Of a stretch of DNA of 57,980 bases, positions 6,758-15,656 are shown one piece after another (the first letter of the stretch is position 1; each line of letters begins with the position of its first letter). The notes beneath the pieces were generated by a model. That model saw only the letters and a program-made list of their open reading frames with translations. It did no database searches and was not told the origin of the DNA. The DNA is taken from positions 1 to 57,980 of the forward strand of contig NJBN01000015.1 in the NCBI GenBank assembly GCA_005223185.1, read 5' to 3'. Origin of the DNA: a candidate division LCP-89 bacterium B3_LCP (GTDB lineage: Bacteria; Electryoneota; B3-LCP). Position numbers and translations under genes: made by a program.

Positions 6758-8623
6758 TTATCTCACATACAGCCAGTCACTTAATTTAAGTTTTCTCTCT
6801 CTTAGTGATATTAAACGTAGCTGGTTTGTCGTTCCCGGATCTCCAAGCGGCGTCCCTGATATGGTCAAAACCAGGTTTTCCTTTGCCAATGGATGATTAT
6901 CCGTTATCAAATATCTGTGGCGCTTAAGTACTTCAAAGGCACTTTCGTACATCTCCTCGGTCGTGTTGGAACCCAGACCAATATTTAATGGATAGACGCC
7001 ATACGATAGGATGAGTTTTCTCCTGTTCTCGTCGTCGTGTGTGAGTCCGAAAATTGGGATATCAGGTCTGTATCTGGCTAACATTCTCGCTGTGCGACCA
7101 GAAGTAGTTGCAGCAATGACTGCACCTATCTCGCGGGATATGATCATGGTCCAGGCTGATAAACATACCATGTCAGTAACCGACTGCCGCCAATTCTTTT
7201 CCTTTTTATCATCATAGATTCGTCTGATAACAGCACGTAGAGATTTATCAGTGACGGCTTTTAGCATTTTATTTTCTTCATCTGGAAGGCGTTGTTCAGC
7301 CGAACTAATAATTTCTTCCAAAGATATGCTTAGTTCATCTAATTCTACGGAATGTTTACGACGACATTTATAATAGTACGTCTCCGCCGCAGATAGAACT
7401 TCTCCCATTATCTCCACAGCTTCTTGCGGATATTTTCCGTTGGTAGTTTCCCCCGAAAGCATTGTGGCGTCCGTTCCGTCCATGACCGCATTGAAAACGT
7501 CATTTACCTCAGCCCTTGTGGGGCGCGAATGATCTTCCATGGAATGCAACATCTGTGTTGCTGTAATAACAGGCTTGCCTCGCAGGCGGCATAGTTCAAT
7601 AATTTCTTTCTGTTTGCCTGGCACATCCTCAGAATTCATTTGAAGAGCTAAATCACCTCTTGCGACCATTACACCATCAGCTACATCTATGATGCTGTTT
7701 AAGGTGTCTTTATCTTTTGCTGCTTCAATTGTCTCGATTTTTGCGATTATATCTGGAGCTAAAGTTCTCTTTAAGATAGAATCTCTATCCGGTCGATCAT
7801 CCTGGGGAATCAAATCCTTAAACCGCTCTATTTGCCCGGCAATGAGGTTCTTGTCCTCTTCAATCCTCTTCCGCAATGATAGAATATCCAGTGGATGCTT
7901 CACAAATGAGAGCGCAATGTAGCTTAAAAAACGATTACCTTCCTTCAAAAGAAACTTTAAATCTCTTCCGTCTTTGTCAGTTATTACTGAATCCACCTCG
8001 ACGGAAATTCCCTTGGGCATCACTCCTTTACCTGACTTCACCTTACCACCAACTGAAACCTTGCATTCAATGTGATTATCTTTTATGCTGCCCTCATTCT
8101 CAACTTTGAGCCAGGTATCGCCGTCACCAATCCCTATTTCCACAACGCCCTGATCTTCTATACCTTGACGAATGGAATTTCCTAATTCCCTAAAGAAATC
8201 ATCGTTCAGTAGAACTACGGCAAGATCTGAATTGCCCTCTGTATGCTTTTCTATGTTGAGCTGAGTGTCCTCTTTGAAATATAGTTTATAAGATTTACCA
8301 TCCTCTAAAGTGATACCTTCATCAGGCTTTATCTTCCCAAATCTTAGTTTTGGACCTTGTAGATCGGCAAGTACGGTTACATCTTTTGCCTCAGAACGTT
8401 CATGATCTTTAAACCATTGGAATACCCATTTGATGAATTCATCCCCCATCTTTTTTCGGAAGGACATATTTAGACGGAAAACATCCACACCAGACTCCGC
8501 TAATTTACTAAGAGCTTTTTCAACTTCAGAACTGTTCAATGTACTATCTGGAGCTGTTCCATTTACTTTATGTATAGTATGTGGTGCAATTGTGGCTACA
8601 ATCTTGGTTCTTCGATATAGCAT
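6758..8623 (-). CDS. pyk: pyruvate kinase, divergent and long
   Basis: Pyruvate kinase transfers phosphate from phosphoenolpyruvate to ADP. Recognisable parts are the N-terminal RRTKIVATIAP, LADLQGPKLRFGKI, the catalytic IIAKIETIEA, VMVARGDLALQM and ATQMLHSMEDHSRPTRAEV followed by DGTDATMLSGET. I chose the ATG at 8621-8623, which has AGGAGAA upstream, giving 621 residues, longer than the usual 470-590. Extra sequence sits before the AKIE motif (about 255-295) and between the A and C domains (about 425-500). The usual RLNFSHG reads RLNMSFRKK here. A consensus promoter lies at 8746-8774. The catalytic core is present, so it should be active, but the allosteric C domain may behave differently. 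Confidence 0.9.
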   Translation of the reverse strand: MLYRRTKIVATIAPHTIHKVNGTAPDSTLNSSEVEKALSKLAESGVDVFRLNMSFRKKMGDEFIKWVFQWFKDHERSEAKDVTVLADLQGPKLRFGKIKPDEGITLEDGKSYKLYFKEDTQLNIEKHTEGNSDLAVVLLNDDFFRELGNSIRQGIEDQGVVEIGIGDGDTWLKVENEGSIKDNHIECKVSVGGKVKSGKGVMPKGISVEVDSVITDKDGRDLKFLLKEGNRFLSYIALSFVKHPLDILSLRKRIEEDKNLIAGQIERFKDLIPQDDRPDRDSILKRTLAPDIIAKIETIEAAKDKDTLNSIIDVADGVMVARGDLALQMNSEDVPGKQKEIIELCRLRGKPVITATQMLHSMEDHSRPTRAEVNDVFNAVMDGTDATMLSGETTNGKYPQEAVEIMGEVLSAAETYYYKCRRKHSVELDELSISLEEIISSAEQRLPDEENKMLKAVTDKSLRAVIRRIYDDKKEKNWRQSVTDMVCLSAWTMIISREIGAVIAATTSGRTARMLARYRPDIPIFGLTHDDENRRKLILSYGVYPLNIGLGSNTTEEMYESAFEVLKRHRYLITDNHPLAKENLVLTISGTPLGDPGTTNQLRLISLRERKLKLSDWLYVR

Positions 8624-8745
8624 GCAGATTCTCCTATCAGGGGTCAAGGTATAATCTGGTGACAATGTATCATCAGTCCTTGGGGATAACTATTCCGATT
8701 CAATTTTTAAAGGTAAATTTGAAAGTTAAACAGAGTATCACCGAA

Positions 8746-8774
8746 AATATACGCACTAATTATCACAAAGTCAA
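8746..8774 (-). promoter_or_regulatory. predicted sigma70-type promoter of pyk
   Basis: On the minus strand TTGACT and TATATT are separated by 17 nt. An A-rich tract preceded by CCCC lies upstream of the -35 box, as at several other promoters in this window. The leader to the pyk ATG would be about 115 nt. Confidence 0.65.
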
Positions 8775-9275
8775 GCGCTTTATACAATAATTGCTTTTTT
8801 TAGATTCTTTTTGGGGTAGCTTGGACCACTTATTGCCACTTTCCTCCACCCTTCTACTACCCCACCCCCACCTCAAAATCCCCAAAATAATCCTTGCTTT
8901 TCTCCATGATCTGTTGTATATTATATACAAGAGCCCTAATGTCTCCACAATTCTTCATCCCTGAAATCTCCCCCAAAACATATCCCTACAATGCACCACG
9001 CCCTTTCACTACTATCTCCCTGTAGTGTCAATAATGTCGCTGCCTATAAAAACCCCTCTAAATCCAGCAGGAATCACTGTCCAAAACTGTCGGACAAAAT
9101 TGACCGCCACGATTTGTCCGCCACATCTGTCACTTTCCATATCGCGCTAGACCCCCACTCGGCGATTGCCTCCTTTTCTCAAGGGGGGTGTCCCGCTCGG
9201 GCGGGATGGGGGGATCAAAAGCCGCTAACTTCCACGTAGTGGTCCTTACGGACAGGGTGCCAACAGCACCAATGA
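8775..9275. other. long intergenic stretch without a convincing gene
   Basis: About 500 nt with no supported gene. It holds a pyrimidine-rich tract on the plus strand (about 8838-8880), a 17 nt palindrome TTGTATAT-T-ATATACAA at 8914-8930, and a C/G-rich hairpin of the GTCCCGC-GCGGGA type near 9189-9207. Frames through it are short and repeat-derived. Confidence 0.5.
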
Positions 9276-11633
9276 TTATTTCATCAGTACTATCTTACCC
9301 GTCGCCTTAGTCGGGGTCGCCTGCCCCTTTGGGGTCTCCGACCCCGATATCTTTAGTCTGTAAACATATAATCCCGATGCTAGATTTGATCCATCAAACA
9401 TCACCTCATGTACACCCGCATCCCGCCAGCCGTTCACCAGTTCGGCAACTAAACGCCCGGAAATATCGTAAATCTGTAGGCGCACAAATCTTGCATCCTG
9501 CAACTTGTAACTGATAACTGTCGTGGGATTGAATGGATTAGGATAGCAACTGACCAGAGCGGATTTTTCAGGTATTTGAACATCCAACTCCGTATCAAAA
9601 ATTTCGCCGTAGTTAATCCAATCTGATATGATAGCACCATCACCATCAGCTAACTTCTCAAAGGCAAAGCTGTTATCATCCCAGACAACGCCGGGGTATT
9701 CTCCCACACGAGCCTCGTACAGGTAAGTTCCTGTGGGTGCATTCCCAGGTATGTCCTGAGTTCGATCGCGATCCAGGGAAACGCTTGCAGGGATGGTCAG
9801 GTTGATAGGACCCAGCACAGGTCCGTACCAGAATCCGTTGGGCAGTTCCACCATAATCCAGACGTCAAAAGTGCTGGGTGATGCTTCATTATTAGTAACT
9901 GCGATGTTAAAGTCGAAACTGCCTCCAGAAGCAGGTACGGTAACCGGTGGATTGAACGGCGTCAGGGTGACCGTTACCGGAGAAGTCGAAGTCTGATCGA
10001 AGTAGAAAGCGCCCATATCGGCAATAGTACCGTCTGGATCATACGGAGAAGCAGGATCACCTGCATCTATACAAGGGGAACTGGCTTGCAGATTGAAATC
10101 ACCGGCTGTGGGGTTGACGAACAGGGGATCAGCGAAGATGTTGTAGAATATATCGCAGGAATCTCCATTGGCATTTACCGTGGTCAGGACGCCCAGATCA
10201 GGCGGCACCGTACCGGTAAAGCTGCCTCCTGTATTACCGTAAAAATCACAGTAATTGATTTCGACAGAGAGGGTATCAGCGAAATAAATTCCCCCTTCGC
10301 TGGAATTGCCCTCTATTATGGTGTTGACTATCACCGGATGTGAGTTATCACAATAGATACCTCCACCAGTGGGGACTATATTGCGGCTGATGGTGCAGTT
10401 AGTGATAGTCGGGTCTGAAGTGAAGCAGCCTATACCTCCGCCCCAGCGGGTAGCCGTATTATCGCTGATCAGGCAGTGATCTACGTAAAGACTATCGTTG
10501 GTTTCAAGGTACAATCCACCTCCGTTGTTGGCATCGTTTGAGGTGATTTCACAATCTGATATGATCACATTACTCAACTGAGCACAGAATACTCCTCCCC
10601 CTGAAAGAATGGCAGTATTATCATAAATCTCACATTCCAATAACTGCACGTGTGAATTATCATTGATGCTGACGCCGCCGCCGTTCTCGTTGGTGTAATT
10701 ATCGGTTACAATGCAGTTTTCGACGATGGGGCTGGAGGAATGGTTGGCGCAGATCCCTCCGCCGCCTCTACCACTGCCCCCGCCGTACATATTGCAGGCG
10801 TTTCCGGTGATTATACAATCGACAATGTGCGGGCTGCAGTGCGTACAATAGATCCCTCCACCATTGTTAACACTCTGGTTACCGCTGATGAAGCAATCGG
10901 AAATCGTGGGGTTGGCATTGGAACAATAGATCCCTCCGCCCCAGTTCGCTCGGTTGTCAACGATGCTGGAATGAGATATGGAAATATCGGTGTAATATAC
11001 GTTGATGGCACTCCCACCAGCGCCCGAAATACGGCAATAGGAAACCTGATTATCCGGAGATGAACCAACCCTGAAGATGATACTTCCCCAGATCAGAGTA
11101 CTGGTTGGCGAGAGGAAGAATATGCTGTCCATTTCAGTTCCAACAGCGCTGAAATAACCGTAAATGTTAAGATTGCTATCGCTGGTGAAGTAGAATATAG
11201 CGCCCGGCTGTATGGTCAAAGAGTCGCCTGCTTCTACAGACAGATCACCGATAACGACGTAAACGGTATCGCTCAATATACCGCTCAATGAGCCGGAAAT
11301 CGGCACTCCGTCAGGTGGTTCCATCAGCGTCATATCAGGTAAAGTGGCAGGAAGACTGAAATGCTGACCGGGCAGCATGGCATCTACGTAGCCATTATGT
11401 GTATAGACGATGCTGTAAGATCCTTCGGTGAGATCGATCTGATAATAACCGGATGCATCCGTGAAGGCAGAATCCGTCACCGCGCCAAGCGAATCAGCGG
11501 TGAACAAAACCCGCGTGCCATCATGATTAGTCTGATTTTCTAAAAAACAATCACCGTCAACCATTACGGCGAAACAAGTTATAGCGGTCAAGGACAACCC
11601 CGCAATTATTCCCAGCATCTTTCTTCTAAACAT
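9276..11633 (-). CDS. secreted right-handed beta-helix protein with type IX sorting domain
   Basis: The 785-residue protein begins with a signal peptide (MLGIIAGLSLTAITCFA). A carboxypeptidase-regulatory-like domain follows (about 40-95; DASGYYQIDLTEGSYSI). Residues about 190-500 form a parallel beta-helix of repeated units with GGGIYC and xISDC phrases, as in polymorphic outer-membrane and pectate-lyase-like proteins. A beta-sandwich follows at about 550-650 and a type IX-secretion sorting domain at about 690-785 (YPNPFNPTT, YDISGRLV, GKIVLMK). It is therefore exported and probably surface-attached; the ligand is unknown. GAGGAG precedes the ATG and a consensus promoter lies at 11695-11723. 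The last strand of the sorting domain is interrupted by an in-frame palindromic insertion (9311-9347). Confidence 0.88.
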   Translation of the reverse strand: MFRRKMLGIIAGLSLTAITCFAVMVDGDCFLENQTNHDGTRVLFTADSLGAVTDSAFTDASGYYQIDLTEGSYSIVYTHNGYVDAMLPGQHFSLPATLPDMTLMEPPDGVPISGSLSGILSDTVYVVIGDLSVEAGDSLTIQPGAIFYFTSDSNLNIYGYFSAVGTEMDSIFFLSPTSTLIWGSIIFRVGSSPDNQVSYCRISGAGGSAINVYYTDISISHSSIVDNRANWGGGIYCSNANPTISDCFISGNQSVNNGGGIYCTHCSPHIVDCIITGNACNMYGGGSGRGGGGICANHSSSPIVENCIVTDNYTNENGGGVSINDNSHVQLLECEIYDNTAILSGGGVFCAQLSNVIISDCEITSNDANNGGGLYLETNDSLYVDHCLISDNTATRWGGGIGCFTSDPTITNCTISRNIVPTGGGIYCDNSHPVIVNTIIEGNSSEGGIYFADTLSVEINYCDFYGNTGGSFTGTVPPDLGVLTTVNANGDSCDIFYNIFADPLFVNPTAGDFNLQASSPCIDAGDPASPYDPDGTIADMGAFYFDQTSTSPVTVTLTPFNPPVTVPASGGSFDFNIAVTNNEASPSTFDVWIMVELPNGFWYGPVLGPINLTIPASVSLDRDRTQDIPGNAPTGTYLYEARVGEYPGVVWDDNSFAFEKLADGDGAIISDWINYGEIFDTELDVQIPEKSALVSCYPNPFNPTTVISYKLQDARFVRLQIYDISGRLVAELVNGWRDAGVHEVMFDGSNLASGLYVYRLKISGSETPKGQATPTKATGKIVLMK
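9311..9347. repeat. 37 nt palindromic element inserted in frame in a coding region
   Basis: TCGGGGTCG and CGACCCCGA form perfect 9 bp arms around an inner CCCC-ttt-GGGG hairpin. It lies within the C-terminal sorting domain of the beta-helix protein and is translated as about 12 extra residues (SETPKGQATPT) between YRLKISG and KATGKIVLMK. The paralogous domain ending at 24558 has only EFNV at that place. Confidence 0.75.
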
Positions 11634-11694
11634 GTCCGGCTCCTCAAAGTAATTATTGTCTGATTTTGTACAGCGATAAAGTTATATCCTATAT

Positions 11695-11723
11695 AATATA
11701 CTAAAATGATCCACATTTGTCAA
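11695..11723 (-). promoter_or_regulatory. predicted sigma70-type promoter of the beta-helix gene
   Basis: Minus-strand TTGACA and TATATT are spaced by 17 nt, about 60 nt upstream of the start codon. CCCCAAAAAA lies roughly 30 nt further upstream, like an UP element. The spacer resembles that of the promoter at 22345-22373. Confidence 0.75.
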
Positions 11724-11803
11724 GGTACTTTTTGGATTCGAGCATTTTTTGGGGTGGTTTGCGTAGGGGTAGGTGAATGGGGAAGATGACGCATCTCAGC
11801 AAC

Positions 11804-12871
11804 TCAGGGGGTAAGCTGCGCAAAATGGTCTAAATAGAGAGCTTTGGTTCTTTTATTATATTGATATTGATCGTATTCCTTATCTTCCACTTCTTTAAAA
11901 GTTGGGCTTGCACTGGATAAATCCATACTTAAGAAAATGCTGCGCTTCGCCTCATTCTCGCTGTTATCCCACCATTTGACCAATACGTAAGAGTGGATGG
12001 TCGATCCTGATTTCCACTGGCTGAAGCCCAAGGCGTCAATGGTATAATCCCCGGATTCACCGGCCATCCTGGCGATATCCAACTCCTCGAAATCCAAACT
12101 GGAATACCCACCGCTGATGCGGTAAAAGGTGGTCGGATATTCATGACTTCCCTGGCAATCAGGGTTATCACCCATTACAAACAGCACGTTGGGTGTTCCC
12201 ATATCCCGGAAGAATTTGGTGAATTGGCTGCCGGGATCGCTACTGTAATCATCATCCACACGGGCGAAAGCATCAGGCTGAAGAGAAGTGTCCCACCTAT
12301 AGATCCCGCTGTTCCAACTGCTGCCCATCCAGTCCTCAACGTCAATCATCAGGATGAAATACTCCTCCTCGGGAGCAGGATAACTGCCACTGGTATTGCA
12401 GTAAAAAGCCACGTCGTGGATTTTGGTGTTTTTCCAGTCGTGTGTAGTAGGATAACCGCTAGGATAGCCCCACTCACTCTGAGTAAACGTCCCGGTGGTG
12501 GATGCATCATACTTCACACCGGATCCCCCGGTGCTCACCATAACGTATTCGGTAGCACTCCCACCCGTAGGCGTAAAGTAAACGGCATCCATGCCTAAAC
12601 AACCGGTACCGGGGAGATATTCATCCCAGCCGGCGCTATAAGAGCTTGTTCCACTCTGCCACTCAGATCGGAAGAGTCCACTGCCCATAGCAGCAGCCCA
12701 GACCACATCACTGCCCGCCGCTAAAATCTGCATGTCTTCCACCACACCGCCGCCGGGCAGGGCGATACGCGACCAATCCTGAGCTTCAGCTACATCCGCC
12801 TTGAGGCATAAAAACCCCAGGAATGTAAAAACGCCCAGGATCGTGACTAAAACGTTGTTTCTCCGTTTCAT
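11804..12871 (-). CDS. secreted protein of unknown function, lacking a sorting domain
   Basis: A 355-residue protein starting at the ATG at 12869-12871, with GAGG upstream; the GTG four codons earlier is less likely. The signal peptide runs to about residue 31 (GVFTFLGFLCL ... VAEAQ). The body has propeller-like phrases (VVWAAAMGSGLFRS, FVMGDNPDCQG) and many aromatic, Gly and Ser residues, suggesting a BNR/sortilin-like beta-propeller, but I cannot name a family. Unlike its three secreted neighbours it ends abruptly (DHFAQLTP) without a type IX sorting domain. It may be a truncated relative of those proteins or use another export route. It lies between them on the same strand. Confidence 0.7.
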   Translation of the reverse strand: MKRRNNVLVTILGVFTFLGFLCLKADVAEAQDWSRIALPGGGVVEDMQILAAGSDVVWAAAMGSGLFRSEWQSGTSSYSAGWDEYLPGTGCLGMDAVYFTPTGGSATEYVMVSTGGSGVKYDASTTGTFTQSEWGYPSGYPTTHDWKNTKIHDVAFYCNTSGSYPAPEEEYFILMIDVEDWMGSSWNSGIYRWDTSLQPDAFARVDDDYSSDPGSQFTKFFRDMGTPNVLFVMGDNPDCQGSHEYPTTFYRISGGYSSLDFEELDIARMAGESGDYTIDALGFSQWKSGSTIHSYVLVKWWDNSENEAKRSIFLSMDLSSASPTFKEVEDKEYDQYQYNKRTKALYLDHFAQLTP

Positions 12872-13176
12872 AATGCACCTCACGTTTTAACTAAAATCCC
12901 CGACCCCACGTCAGGGAATGATTTCTGACAGGTGGCGTGAAATGGTTCATGCCACCCTGAATAAAATCAAATGCTGTCATTCTGGCAAACGAAGTGCGTC
13001 CGGAATCTGACAGCCGGGCAATGTCTGATTCTGGACTATGCCAGAATGACATTGCCATTATATTGCTCATGGTTGCTTTCAGTGTCGCTGACTCCCCGCA
13101 GTCAGCGGTTACCTTCGCCGAGTACAGGGACTCGACGGCACATATGATGTTTTGTGCTTTCATGAATATTTATTCC
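12872..13176. other. hairpin-rich intergenic stretch
   Basis: About 300 nt packed with inverted repeats and no supported gene: GGTGGC/GCCACC near 12935-12956, the long pair GTCATTCTGGCA (12976-12987) and TGCCAGAATGAC (13039-13050), CTGACT/AGTCAG near 13088 and CGAGT/ACTCG near 13119. These look like REP-type dispersed elements. Small frames on both strands here are produced by the repeats. Confidence 0.6.
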
Positions 13177-14837
13177 CTACCTAATTACCACCACTTTTTT
13201 AGTTTGCTGACCGAAGTCCGTTATCATACGTACAAGGTAAATACCGGAGGTCAGATTGACTTTATCCATGTTAACCTCGTAAATCCCGGCGTCCCGGTGG
13301 CTCTCTTCAATCAGAGCCACCCGGCGACCCATGATATCGAAGATGGTCAGCTCTACATTGCCAGCCTGAGGCAGGGTATATTGCAGTGTACTGCCTCTTA
13401 AGGTTAACTCTGCATCTATACCGGGCTGCGAAATTGGTGGAGCGTATTTTGTATAGGCCAGACTACCATCCCAGAGCAGACGCTGAGCGGAAATATCTTC
13501 TTCAGTTGTGGATGTCTGGCGACGATCTTCAAAAACTACAACTGCTCCACCTTTTCCATCTGATACACATTCAGGATAAGAAAATATCGGTCCACCTGAA
13601 GGGGTTGCTCCACCTAAAGCAACCGAACTCTCCCAGATCAGATTTCCGGAGCTGTCCAGCCGCCTTCCTTCGAGACAGGTATTCAAATGAGTCCACTCTG
13701 TCTCAAAAATGATCACTCCATTAAAAGTGGCGACCATGTCCTCCCCACCCAAAGGCACTCCCGAAGGACCAAAAAACTGCTCTCCGGTCAAGAGGTCAAA
13801 CTGATAGAGCACGTAAGCATTGCCGTTGGGCCAGTAGTTCTCCCAGGTACACATCCAGATCTTGTCATCGGCTGGATGACGCAGTAACTGCCAAGGAAGG
13901 TAACTATAAGCCGTCGCTACGGTCCACCACCAATCAATCTGCCCGTCCCCCATCAGGCGGAACACATTCGGCTGCCCGAAACTGCCTCCTGCAAAGAGAA
14001 AAATCCCATTACCCTGACCGTCAGGAACGCAATCACACACAAATGCGGACCAGGGTAGCGCAATCCCATTGGCGGTCCATAGTGGATTACCGTCAGAATC
14101 CAGGTGTTGAGCCCAAAGATAATAATCATTCCCACCCCCATGACGATTGTCCCGCCAAACGCACAGTACGCCTCCCTCTCCGTCGGCAACAATATATGGG
14201 GCTTCACATTGGGAGATCCCCCCGTACACTATCGCACCCAGGCCACCCCAGAGGCACTCTCCTGTGATAAGATCGAACTTCTGGACGTAAACTGTATCTA
14301 TATCGTAGGCTGAACCAGGCGTGACCCAGGAGACAAAACCGTTATCGAGTGAATCCATACAGACGTCGTTTGCCCCGATATCATCATCCTCGGGATAGAC
14401 CGCTAACGGCAGACCCGTGTCCCCCCACAGACGATTTCCCTGAGCATCGAAACGCTGGCCGTAGATGTCATATTCGCCATCGCGCTTATCCACAAGGATG
14501 GCAACCGCACCATCCTGACCATCTGGGACACAATGGGTTGGTCCGAAGTGATATTCACCATCGATTATGGGAAGACCATCCTGGGGGAAAGCTGCACACC
14601 TGAAGGAGTCAAAACCTGGTATCTTCCCTCCAGAGGTAACTCATAATTTTGATTCCAAGTCCAGGTAATTATAGTGTTTCCATTATCTAAGTGAAGAAGC
14701 ATTGCCCCATGTTCACGAGGTTCATCAGAGGCTATCGATACCATACCGCGCCATGGGTCAGGGGTCCATTGGGCGGAGAGAGGGTGTGGGAGTGCCAGAA
14801 GAAGGGCGGGAAGAAGAAGTAGGATTTTGGTGCGCAT
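13177..14837 (-). pseudogene. frameshifted secreted protein with type IX sorting domain
   Basis: Two frames join into one protein. The first part starts at an ATG (14835-14837, with GAGGAG upstream) and carries a signal peptide (ILLLLPALLLALPHPLSA). It stops after MVFP at 14565. The second frame continues QDGLPIIDGEYHFGP from about 14587 and runs to a sorting domain (TLPQAGNVELTIFDIMGRRVALI ... KKVVVIR). The break lies at a run of five G on the plus strand (14583-14587); one extra base would restore a single frame of about 550 residues. The body repeats phrases such as FDAQGNRLWG and VPDGQGNGIF/VSDGKGGAVV, a beta-propeller-like pattern found in secreted FCB proteins. It may be a sequencing slip, a true pseudogene or a phase-variable tract. 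Confidence 0.75.
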
Positions 14838-14881
14838 GATAGGTCTCCTCATAGAGGGACTATAACAAATACCCAAATAAC

Positions 14882-14910
14882 AATATACAAAATAAATAGC
14901 CAAAAGTCAA
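14882..14910 (-). promoter_or_regulatory. predicted sigma70-type promoter of the frameshifted secreted gene
   Basis: Minus-strand TTGACT and TATATT are 17 nt apart, 45 nt upstream of the ATG. CCCCCCAAAAAA lies just upstream of the -35 box. Confidence 0.7.
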
Positions 14911-14939
14911 GAGGGGAGATTTTTTGGGGGGATTTAGGA

Positions 14940-15120
14940 ACTGTCATTCTGAGCAAGCCGAAGGCGCAGTGAAGAATCTCTTTCATTCTCATGTTCAAAT
15001 CAGGAAACGAGATCCTTCGCTTCGCTCAGGATGACATATTCCTTACTCACTGGATTCTCCTTAGGTCCGAGGGACTCCTACGGAGAGTACTGCGTACCGG
15101 ATCGGAGTCCGGAATGACAC
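14940..15120. repeat. dispersed intergenic repeat of the GTCATTCTGAGC type
   Basis: Begins with CTGTCATTCTGAGCAAGC and returns as CGCTCAGGATGACA near 15022-15036, making an imperfect inverted repeat of about 97 nt. A second hairpin-rich unit (GGTCCGAGGGACTCC ... GGAGTCCGGAATGACAC) runs to about 15120. This class of repeat, with AGATTCTTC/GAGATCCTTCGC phrases, is frequent in environmental genomes. No gene lies here. Confidence 0.7.
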
Positions 15121-15163
15121 ACCAGAAACTTGCTTGTTACGTCAGATAATTTTAAAAAGAAAA

Positions 15164-15195
15164 GAGGTGACCCGCGAAGGTCAACCTCTTTTTCA
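15164..15195 (-). terminator. rho-independent terminator after the response regulator
   Basis: On the minus strand AGAGGTTGACC-ttcgc-GGGTCACCTCT is followed by TTTTC and more T residues. It lies 30 nt past the stop codon of the response regulator. A-rich sequence on the other side may let it work in both directions. Confidence 0.8.
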
Positions 15196-15224
15196 TATTC
15201 AGAGTAAGCAGAATCAGATCAGGA

Positions 15225-15599
15225 CTAAGCAGACGCCGTTTCCGGCAGGAGCTTGTTTATCATCTCCTTCATCTGCCAGAACATGTACGGTTTTTCCAGA
15301 AAACCGTCGGCGCGTTCCTGCTGCATCTCGATTTCAGTCTGGTTTAAGGGAACGCCGCTAATCAGCATTACCGGCGGTGGATCGTCGCTGTCTTTTATCT
15401 TTTCCGTCAGTTCCAGCCCGTTCATTTCCGGCATAAAAATATCGGCGATCACCAGGTCCGGGCTATGCTGTCGATACAGAGCCCATCCTTCACGACCATC
15501 CGTAGCGTGAAGAATTTCAAAATCCAATTCGATTAAATAGTCATCTAACAAAGTTCGGATGGAAGGATCATCATCCACGATCAGCACTTTACGGCTCAT
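15225..15599 (-). CDS. single-domain response regulator (CheY-like)
   Basis: A 124-residue receiver domain without an output domain. The acidic pocket is VLIVDDDPS at the N-terminus, the phospho-acceptor Asp lies in LVIADIFMPEMNG near residue 53, and the conserved Lys is in FLEKPY. I chose the ATG at 15597-15599, preceded by GGGGG; the longer frame begins in the untranslated leader. It stands alone with its own terminator. No cognate kinase is adjacent, although two histidine kinases without receiver domains occur in the window (20181-21374 and 33665-37771). It may relay phosphate or act by protein contact. Confidence 0.92.
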   Translation of the reverse strand: MSRKVLIVDDDPSIRTLLDDYLIELDFEILHATDGREGWALYRQHSPDLVIADIFMPEMNGLELTEKIKDSDDPPPVMLISGVPLNQTEIEMQQERADGFLEKPYMFWQMKEMINKLLPETASA

Positions 15600-15624
15600 A
15601 TCTACCCCCTGTTTATTTTGATTC

Positions 15625-15656
15625 GTTCTATCGTGGCAAAGTGTCAATGATAGAAC
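15625..15656. promoter_or_regulatory. inverted repeat upstream of the response regulator
   Basis: GTTCTATC and GATAGAAC are perfect 8 bp arms separated by 16 nt, beginning 25 nt upstream of the response-regulator ATG. A TTGACA-like hexamer on the minus strand lies within the loop. It could be an operator or a leader hairpin; no clear -10 box follows, so the promoter is not certain. Confidence 0.45.

Noticed and set aside
8991-9239. An 82-codon plus-strand frame in the pyk/beta-helix spacer
   Set aside because: It is built partly from the GTCCCGC/GCGGGA repeat, has no ribosome site and no protein-like pattern.
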